This document shows, piece after piece, positions 1 to 4,150 of a stretch of 6,875 bases of DNA. Origin of the DNA: Pseudomonadota bacterium (lineage in GTDB: Bacteria > Myxococcota > Bradymonadia > UBA4248). Position numbers and translations under genes: made by a program. Every line of letters begins with the position of its first letter. The first letter of the stretch is position 1. Location of the stretch: positions 1-6,875 of the forward strand of contig JAGACY010000418.1 of assembly GCA_017613855.1 (NCBI GenBank), in the 5' to 3' direction. A model generated the notes under the pieces. That model saw nothing but the letters and a program-made list of their open reading frames with translations. It had not been told where the DNA came from and ran no database searches.

Positions 1-634
1 GCTTCAGAATGTCTATTTCGGTCTGACTTGCTTCAGAATCGGAACGCGCAGAAATCAATTCGGATTGGCATTTTTCTAATTCTTGACGCAAAAGACTGAG
101 TTCATCCTGGTTATTGTTGAGTGCTGTTTCGATAGAAGCAATTTCTTCATTTTTGAAGTTGAGCTCATCCTGAACATTCTGCAGTTCATTTTCTGCATGA
201 ATTGGTTCGGAATCTTTTGCTGTAGCAGAGGTGGCTGCTTCCGATTCGGCTTGTTCTGCTTCCGCTTTTTGAGCCCGCTTTTTATTCGCAACAAGCTGGC
301 TGAGCGCGGCCAATGAACCAACTATTTTGTCGGATGTGGTTCTATATTCGACCAGTTCAACCTTCAATTCAGATAAGTCGCCGGAGTGCTTGAGTTCTGC
401 AATTCTCTGTTTGGCACCGTCAATCGAAAATTGTGCGTCTTTGACGAGATATCGAATCACGGCGAGCATTTCGAGATCATTTCTCGTATAAAGCTTGCGA
501 TTAGTCCCCGTGATTTCAGGACGAATATCTGTAAACAGTGATTCCCAATACCGAATCACAGAAGGCTCAACACCGAGGTATTTGGAGAGTTCACCGATTT
601 TATAAAAAGACTTTCGATCTGCTGTAATTGCCAT
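1..634 (-). CDS. MerR-family transcriptional regulator with C-terminal coiled coil (3' end off the window)
   Basis: Translating the minus strand from the ATG at 634-632 gives an open frame of 211 codons with no stop before the window edge, so the C-terminus is missing. Residues about 10-82 form a MerR-type winged helix-turn-helix: FYKIGELSKYLGVEPSVIRY, then W30-E31, the wing residues NRKLYTR (45-51) and the following helices to IAELK. An Ala/Glu/Gln-rich linker spans about 117-143. From about 145 onward the sequence is a heptad-like, Glu/Gln/Leu-rich coiled coil (for example ELSLLRQELEKCQSEL), a likely dimerisation segment. No ligand-binding domain or metal-binding cysteines are visible. The start is supported by AGGGG seven bases upstream of the ATG. 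The gene follows ihfA in the same direction, an arrangement known in delta-type proteobacteria. The family assignment is firm; target genes are unknown. Confidence 0.88.
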   Translation of the reverse strand, partial: MAITADRKSFYKIGELSKYLGVEPSVIRYWESLFTDIRPEITGTNRKLYTRNDLEMLAVIRYLVKDAQFSIDGAKQRIAELKHSGDLSELKVELVEYRTTSDKIVGSLAALSQLVANKKRAQKAEAEQAESEAATSATAKDSEPIHAENELQNVQDELNFKNEEIASIETALNNNQDELSLLRQELEKCQSELISARSDSEASQTEIDILK

Positions 635-678
635 ACATCAACCCCTGATGTGCGCATCCATGCGGATGGCAATAAACG

Positions 679-704
679 ATTAGCCTTCCATGGCTAATAT
701 TAGC
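679..704. promoter_or_regulatory. Cluster of three ATTAGC half-sites upstream of the merR-like gene (candidate operator)
   Basis: Two overlapping inverted repeats lie in the ihfA-merR gap. ATTAGCC (679-685) and GGCTAAT (692-698) pair perfectly across a six-base spacer. GCTAATATTAGC (693-704) is a perfect 12-bp palindrome sharing the middle half-site. The result is three copies of the same half-site in alternating orientation, 45 to 70 bases before the merR-like start codon. This is what is seen. An autoregulatory operator for the MerR-type protein is an inference. An RNA hairpin is the alternative, but there is no U-tract. Confidence 0.35.
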
Positions 705-761
705 ACCGTGCGATAAGCACAGAGATATTATTATCGTTCAAAAGCGAGCCGGAAAACAAGA

Positions 762-1076
762 TTATTCGACATCGAAAGAATCTTTTGTGGATTCTTCGTC
801 GCCATTGATAAGTGCATTGACATTTTCACTTGCACGAAATCGGATGACTCGTCTTGCTGAAATCGTTGCTTCTTCCAGTGTTTTGGGATTTCGCCCGATT
901 CTTTCCTTCTTATGTCGCGCTTCGAAAACTCCAAAGTTGGTGATCTTGATGCTTTCGTCGCGTTCCAACGCCTGCGAAATCTCTTCGACAATAAAAGTAA
1001 TATATGACCAGAGTTCTTTGGCACTTATGCCTCCGATCTGCTCTCTGATACTGTTAATCAGCTCGTTTTTGATCAT
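762..1076 (-). CDS. ihfA: Integration host factor alpha subunit (HU/IHF family DNA-bending protein)
   Basis: Encodes 104 residues, close to the usual 95-105 for IHF subunits. It has the HU/IHF fold order: helical N-terminus (MIKNELINSIREQIGGISAKE cut at the first helix turn), dimer helices to about residue 39, then the strand motif IKITNFGVFEARHKKERIGR leading into the DNA-binding arm. Arm residues GRNPKT (61-66) place Pro64 at the tip, the intercalating proline of this family, followed by SARRVIRF (73-80). IHF binds as an alpha/beta heterodimer and bends DNA sharply in the nucleoid. An upstream TTG at 1097 is in frame, but the ATG at 1076 matches the family N-terminus and has GGGTG seven bases upstream, so it is preferred. 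The assignment to alpha rather than beta or HU rests on GRNPKT-ARRV and the merR-like neighbour, so it is less certain than the family. The pheST genes that often precede ihfA are not seen here. Confidence 0.88.
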   Translation of the reverse strand: MIKNELINSIREQIGGISAKELWSYITFIVEEISQALERDESIKITNFGVFEARHKKERIGRNPKTLEEATISARRVIRFRASENVNALINGDEESTKDSFDVE

Positions 1077-1152
1077 AACAACACCCGATAAAACCAAATA
1101 TGAAAAGCAATAAATAAAGCCAAAGACTAATTAACACACCTGACAGCCTTGG

Positions 1153-1181
1153 ATACTCTCAATTTTATGGTTTTGTGTAAA
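1153..1181 (-). promoter_or_regulatory. Weak candidate promoter for ihfA
   Basis: On the minus strand TTTACA (1181-1176) is followed after 17 bases by GAGTAT (1158-1153), about 75 bases before the ihfA start. The -35 box is good but the -10 box matches only three of six consensus bases. The AT-rich stretch 1098-1200 contains no gene, so a promoter is expected somewhere here; this particular pair is tentative. Confidence 0.22.
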
Positions 1182-1223
1182 CATTTTTTTTATGAATCTG
1201 CTGAGTTTCTGTGGAAAAGTTCA

Positions 1224-1340
1224 TTAAGCTCTATTGAAGTCACAATGCTTCAACATATAGCTGCAAACGCTCGCTTCTTTTGCCTCGATGAGTGCTCTGG
1301 TGACTTCCTCTTGGTCGAATAATGCCGTCATGATGTTCAT
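1224..1340 (-). CDS. 38-codon ORF beginning with a duplicated piece of the Rpn gene (gene remnant or small antitoxin-like peptide)
   Basis: The minus-strand ATG at 1340-1338 opens a 38-codon frame ending in TAA at 1226-1224. Its first 23 residues (MNIMTALFDQEEVTRALIEA then KEA) are identical to residues 216-238 of the Rpn nuclease, because 1270-1342 is a 73-bp copy of 1590-1662. The last 15 residues, SVCSYMLKHCDFNRA, are unrelated to anything else here. The ATG overlaps the stop of the Rpn C-terminal segment as ATGA (1340-1337), and GGAAGG stands seven bases upstream, so coupled translation is possible. The simplest reading is a relic of the 3' end of an Rpn paralogue left by recombination. 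A translated small protein cannot be excluded. No function is assigned. Confidence 0.4.
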   Translation of the reverse strand: MNIMTALFDQEEVTRALIEAKEASVCSYMLKHCDFNRA

Positions 1341-1342
1341 GA
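1270..1342. repeat. 73-bp direct repeat, copy B (partner at 1590-1662)
   Basis: Matches 1590-1662 at 72 of 73 positions with a constant 320-bp offset; the single mismatch is C1284 against T1604. Similarity stops abruptly at both ends. The offset is not a multiple of three, so this copy is read in a different frame from the Rpn gene. Its upstream edge (minus strand) lies two bases before an ATG. Confidence 0.95.
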
Positions 1343-1573
1343 TTTTTCCTTCCAATAGGTTTTCATTGCTTCGTCAGTCTGCTTGTCGTTTAACTTTAAT
1401 TCGACCAGAATATATTGCCGTGTTTCAGTGAATGACTTTCCAAATGATTGACATAATTGAATTGCCATTTGTAGCTTTCCCTCTTTTATCCCCTCTTTTT
1501 TTCCCTCTTTTATCCCCTCTTTTATCCCCTCTTTTATCCCCTCTTTTTTTCCCTCTTTTATCCCCTCTTTTTT
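1337..1573 (-). pseudogene. In-frame C-terminal continuation of the Rpn gene: (I/K)KEG repeats plus small C-terminal domain (RpnS-like)
   Basis: Directly after the TGA at 1576-1574 the same reading frame continues for 78 codons to TGA at 1339-1337. It starts with eight four-residue repeats of the form KKEG or IKEG, then a small helical domain: KLQMAIQLCQSFGKSF, TETRQYILVELKLN, DKQTDEAMKTYWKEKS. Charged KEG-type repeats followed by such a domain are the usual C-terminus of TIGR01784-type Rpn proteins, so this is the missing end of the upstream gene, not an independent gene by origin. It could still be translated. The ATG at 1468-1466 (MAIQLCQ, 43 residues) has GAGGGA nine bases upstream, supplied by the last repeat. 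In characterised E. coli Rpn systems a separately translated C-terminal piece (RpnS) blocks the full-length toxin. Whether that happens here is inference. Confidence 0.75.
1478..1573 (-). repeat. Eight tandem 12-bp repeats encoding (I/K)KEG
   Basis: Eight consecutive 12-bp units, forward consensus [T/C]CCCTCTTTT[A/T]T with no length variation, run from 1478 to 1573. On the minus strand each reads as [ATA or AAA]-AAA-GAG-GG[A/G], giving Ile/Lys-Lys-Glu-Gly. Units differ only at the A/T position and the first C/T. The array is a candidate for copy-number change by slippage in whole units, which keeps the frame. Each unit also contains a Shine-Dalgarno-like GAGGG. Confidence 0.95.
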
Positions 1574-2305
1574 TCACTTTTGTTCGGCTCTCGCTTCTTT
1601 TGCTTCGATGAGTGCTCTGGTGACTTCCTCTTGGTCGAATAATGCCGTCATGATGTTCATGAGTTCTTTCTCCCGGGTCTTGAGATATTCATCCAGAATG
1701 GCTTTGCATTTGCAAATCCTGATGGTTTCCTGCAATGCCTTACGTGACTTGCCATACAGTTTGACCTGCTGATCGAGTACATTGCAAAAGGTAATGTACT
1801 GATAGATGATGTCTCCCTTTTTCCCTGCATAAATGACTCTTGTTTTTACCTCAATATCGCATCTTTTGCCTTTAAAGAAATGCTCTCTGAGCGAAATAAA
1901 GCGTACCTTATGCTTACGCCTGCCCGTAAAGAGAATATACAGTTCCGGCATGGGAAGTTCAACTTTGACGTTCTCGTATAATGACTTTCCCAATTCAGAA
2001 AAGTAATCTACATAAGTTTGTGCCGCGTAGCAGAATGATCTGATCAGGATGTTGGGAGTCCAGGTGCTTTGCGCTTCTACGAGAATTAAAAGGCGGTTGC
2101 CGACCCGAAATCCAAGATCGTTGTAAGGATGGTCCGCGAGGATGCTTTTGATTGTTACCGTTTTTAGATCGGCTGGACGTGCGGTTTTATCCTCGGGGTG
2201 CAATGCCTTGTAGAGCTGCCATACGTATTTGGGATCTGAGAATAAATCGGTAAACAGACAGTCTTTGGCAGTTCGTTTGGACGTCGTTGTTTGAGTGTCA
2301 CACAT
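1574..2305 (-). CDS. Rpn-family recombination-promoting nuclease / PD-(D/E)XK putative transposase, prematurely terminated
   Basis: Encodes 243 residues of a protein whose family members are usually about 280-330 long. The N-terminus CLFTDLFSDPKYVWQLYKAL matches the start of TIGR01784/PDDEXK_2 proteins. The nuclease core shows Asp63 in YNDLGFRVGN and the E-x-Q form of the catalytic motif in LILVEAQSTW (Glu77, Gln79), followed by the conserved helix RSFCYAAQTYVDYF. LPMPELYILFTGRR is the next core strand. The ATG has GGAG about nine bases upstream. The frame ends at TGA (1576-1574), which replaces what would be a Gly codon (GGA) just before the repeat array. The catalytic domain is complete, but the repeat-plus-C-terminal domain is cut off. 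Rpn proteins are Ca/Mg-dependent DNA endonucleases that raise RecA-independent recombination and, in some E. coli cases, act as anti-phage toxins. It stands alone with its own RBS, after a terminator. Confidence 0.87.
   Translation of the reverse strand: MCDTQTTTSKRTAKDCLFTDLFSDPKYVWQLYKALHPEDKTARPADLKTVTIKSILADHPYNDLGFRVGNRLLILVEAQSTWTPNILIRSFCYAAQTYVDYFSELGKSLYENVKVELPMPELYILFTGRRKHKVRFISLREHFFKGKRCDIEVKTRVIYAGKKGDIIYQYITFCNVLDQQVKLYGKSRKALQETIRICKCKAILDEYLKTREKELMNIMTALFDQEEVTRALIEAKEARAEQK
1590..1662. repeat. 73-bp direct repeat, copy A, inside the Rpn gene (partner at 1270-1342)
   Basis: This copy encodes Rpn residues 216-238 in frame, plus flanking bases. With copy B it flanks 247 bp that hold the premature stop, the 12-bp array and the C-terminal domain. 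Recombination between the copies would delete exactly 320 bp. Confidence 0.95.
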
Positions 2306-2311
2306 ACAAAG

Positions 2312-2351
2312 GCTCCATTCGGGGGATGATTTGGAATCGATAACCTATATA
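2312..2351 (-). promoter_or_regulatory. Ribosome binding site and possible -10 box of the Rpn gene
   Basis: GGAG sits about nine bases before the ATG at 2305. About 40 bases upstream is TATATA (2351-2346), a plausible -10 element. No convincing -35 box is seen at 16-18 bases, so the promoter is tentative, whereas the ribosome binding site is good. Confidence 0.4.
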
Positions 2352-2395
2352 TGGGCACTTTTTCGGAAAAACGGCCAAAAAACTGTGATTTTGTG

Positions 2396-2439
2396 AAAAA
2401 AAAGCCCAGGCGTATTGGCTAAAGGCCAATAGCCTGGGC
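2396..2439 (-). terminator. Rho-independent terminator of the PLP-enzyme gene
   Basis: GCCCAGGC (2404-2411) pairs with GCCTGGGC (2432-2439). After one unpaired G (2412), TATTGGC (2413-2419) pairs with GCCAATA (2425-2431), leaving a five-base loop. On the minus strand the 15-bp stem is followed by eight Us (complement of A 2396-2403). It lies 36 bases past the stop codon at 2475. Confidence 0.9.
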
Positions 2440-2465
2440 GCCCAGCCGTATGCAATAGGCTGGGC
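2440..2465 (-). terminator. Second hairpin immediately downstream of the PLP-enzyme stop codon
   Basis: GCCCAGCC (2440-2447) pairs with GGCTGGGC (2458-2465), with an unpaired G2448 and an inner TAT/ATA pairing around a three-base loop. It begins nine bases after the stop codon and abuts the terminator at 2396-2439, which has the same outer-arm/bulged-G/TAT-ATA plan. It has no U-tract of its own, so it may protect the 3' end or assist the distal terminator. Confidence 0.6.
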
Positions 2466-2474
2466 AAATAAGAA

Positions 2475-3938
2475 TTAACGCTCAATACCGGTAAAATAGA
2501 TGCATGCGTTTTCGTAATCGGCAATGGCGTTGGCTTCTTTCATCAGCATCAGTCCGGCGAGTCCGGCACTGCCCGTGGCAGACGGGGTAATATCTGTATG
2601 GGAGTGGGCAAGATCGTGCGCAGCTTTGAGATGATCTTCGTCGGCGACAAGAGGAATACCGCCCGTGCGGAACATCGTGCAGATAATGGCATACCAGTCG
2701 TAGGTTTCGTCGTCGAGAATACCATGCGCGATTGAGTGAGGAGCCGATTCCCAGGGCCACATAAAGAGTGGTTTGTTCGCGGCGGCATATCGAACTGCCG
2801 ACTGGACTGCAGTGGAATCCCATGCTGATCGGATGCAGTCGGCCATAATGAGCCGTTGCTCGATGGCGGATACATCGTGAGCAGCCGCGCGGACACCGAC
2901 CGAGAGATCATCTTCATACGGTTTAAATGAAGGTATTTCCTGTCCTTTAAGGCGTGCGTCGATGACTTTGACGATGCGGTCGTAAGCACGGGCGAGTGGG
3001 AAGGCCCCGCGTGTTTGAACCGTGTGGAAACGCGGAAGTGTGGGGAGTGGCTCGTGGCGCATGACTTCTGCGAGTGCCTGTGCTGAACTCGATGCGAGTG
3101 CACCGCCGCCGACCTGTACGAACATGTGGTGGCATGCGTGATTGTTCTCTCGCCATTGGTCGAAAAGCTCATAAGCGAGTGTTTCGCCTCCTTCGATGGT
3201 CAGCCCGTTGTCCGGTCCTTGACAGGTAAAAGGAATGGCACCATTTTTTACGGCTTCGAGTGAGCACAGATAACATGGATCGCCGAGTTCACCTTCGTGG
3301 CGTTCGCAGATGTGAAGTGTTGCTCCGAGGGCTTTGAGACGTTCGACGACGCTTTCTTCGGCATCTGTCGGAATGAAGACTTCGAGCTTCGCACCGGCGG
3401 CTTTACTGACAACGGCTGCCGCAAGCGCTGCATTGCCGCAGCTGGCAATGGCAAATGGGCGATGGAGGGCATCTTCCGATAAATTGAGCAGAATGCCGAA
3501 TAAATGACGTGCTTTGTGCGAACCGGCAACATTGTGCGTTTCATTTTTTACAAATAATTTCTGCATCGGATCAAAACCGATGGCATCTGCCAGTTCCGGT
3601 TCAATCGTGAGCGGCGTTTCGGTAAACCCCGTGCCGTCGATGGCCTGAAGTGCACCATCCAGGCGCGAAACCTTTTCGATGTAATCAATATCCGAATGGT
3701 TGGAATTGATGGTGCGGTGATAACCCAGCAGACGATGACGATAGCGGATGAAGGGATTCTTCGAATCTTCGAGCTTGCTGCGCTGCCATATCTGCTGCGT
3801 AATGACATGTTTCTTTTGCAGAACATGATTGACGTTTGGCATGCAGTCCCGATTTGGGCATGAAAATGTCTCTAAATCGTAAGCGTGAACGCGTGTACCA
3901 CAACCGACACAGGAAACGTAATGATGCTGCGGAATCAT
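2475..3938 (-). CDS. PLP-dependent fold-type II enzyme, threonine-synthase-like, with N-terminal zinc ribbon
   Basis: Encodes 487 residues. An N-terminal Cys4 ribbon is formed by Cys10, Cys13, Cys27 and Cys32 (C-x2-C-x13-C-x4-C), as in archaeal-type threonine synthases and cysteate synthase. NPFIRYRHRLL (61-71) and GTGFTETPL (102-110) match the family's substrate-side segments. The PLP lysine is Lys142 in NVAGSHKARHLFGI. The phosphate/cofactor region has SCGNAALAAA (166-175) and the glycine-rich loop VGGGALASS (276-284). TPSATGSAGLAGL (451-463) closes the active site. The Lys motif is SHKAR, not the SFKDRG of classical threonine synthase, so the reaction (threonine, cysteate or another beta-replacement/elimination product) is undecided. 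GAGGAG six bases upstream fixes the start. It is monocistronic, between two hairpins, with no thrA/thrB or other amino-acid genes nearby. The enzyme would be cytoplasmic. Confidence 0.85.
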   Translation of the reverse strand: MIPQHHYVSCVGCGTRVHAYDLETFSCPNRDCMPNVNHVLQKKHVITQQIWQRSKLEDSKNPFIRYRHRLLGYHRTINSNHSDIDYIEKVSRLDGALQAIDGTGFTETPLTIEPELADAIGFDPMQKLFVKNETHNVAGSHKARHLFGILLNLSEDALHRPFAIASCGNAALAAAVVSKAAGAKLEVFIPTDAEESVVERLKALGATLHICERHEGELGDPCYLCSLEAVKNGAIPFTCQGPDNGLTIEGGETLAYELFDQWRENNHACHHMFVQVGGGALASSSAQALAEVMRHEPLPTLPRFHTVQTRGAFPLARAYDRIVKVIDARLKGQEIPSFKPYEDDLSVGVRAAAHDVSAIEQRLIMADCIRSAWDSTAVQSAVRYAAANKPLFMWPWESAPHSIAHGILDDETYDWYAIICTMFRTGGIPLVADEDHLKAAHDLAHSHTDITPSATGSAGLAGLMLMKEANAIADYENACIYFTGIER

Positions 3939-3944
3939 GAAATG

Positions 3945-3950
3945 CTCCTC
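3945..3950 (-). promoter_or_regulatory. Strong ribosome binding site of the PLP-enzyme gene
   Basis: GAGGAG on the minus strand, six bases before the ATG at 3938. It is the clearest support for this start codon. Confidence 0.85.
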
Positions 3951-3973
3951 AAAGTTGGAAATAAAAAAAGACC

Positions 3974-3985
3974 ATAAGGCCTTAT
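3974..3985. promoter_or_regulatory. 12-bp palindrome in the leader of the PLP-enzyme gene
   Basis: ATAAGGCCTTAT is a perfect palindrome 36-47 bases upstream of the start codon, next to AT-rich sequence with possible -10 boxes (TATCAT, TAATAT just upstream on the minus strand). It may be an operator near the transcription start. No regulator can be named. Confidence 0.3.
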
Positions 3986-4069
3986 ATTAATGATACAACG
4001 AAATGGCATGAAAAGGTACCATGATTTTGTGGTGGCGCGGCTATTTCGCTGCGCTCAATACGCCTCGCT

Positions 4070-4113
4070 AAAACCGCTATGCGCTGCTGGCGCATACGCG
4101 GTTTTTGTTTTTT
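4070..4113. terminator. Strong hairpin downstream of the lipoprotein gene, possibly bidirectional terminator
   Basis: AAAACCGC (4070-4077) pairs with GCGGTTTT (4098-4105), and TATGCGC (4078-4084) pairs with GCGCATA (4090-4096), with one unpaired base (C4097) and loop TGCTG. It lies about 45 bases after the lipoprotein stop codon at 4151. On the minus strand the U-run is only four bases long (within the stem). On the plus strand GTTTTTGTTTTTT follows, a better terminator tail. Termination of the minus-strand lipoprotein transcript is the likely role, although the tail favours the plus strand. Confidence 0.65.
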
Positions 4114-4150
4114 ATTGAATCAACAACTGCCCATGGCAATTGCTCATGTC

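Noticed and set aside
76..321. Short open frames on both strands inside the merR-like gene
   Set aside because: They are other-frame readings of the coiled-coil region; the merR-like frame itself has a clear domain and ribosome binding site.
1077..1097. TTG start extending ihfA by seven codons
   Set aside because: The added residues have no counterpart in the IHF family, and the ATG at 1076 gives the normal N-terminus.
1234..1253. TTGAAG/CTTCAA inverted repeat as a terminator of the Rpn locus
   Set aside because: Six-base AT-rich arms without a U-tract; too weak to call.
1478..1573. 12-bp array as a CRISPR or minisatellite of non-coding type
   Set aside because: Units are contiguous without spacers and stay in the Rpn reading frame, encoding KEG-type repeats common in this family.
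1574..1576. TGA as selenocysteine or programmed readthrough
   Set aside because: The position corresponds to a repeat Gly and not to a redox site, and no SECIS-like hairpin directly follows; the downstream sequence is a purine repeat.
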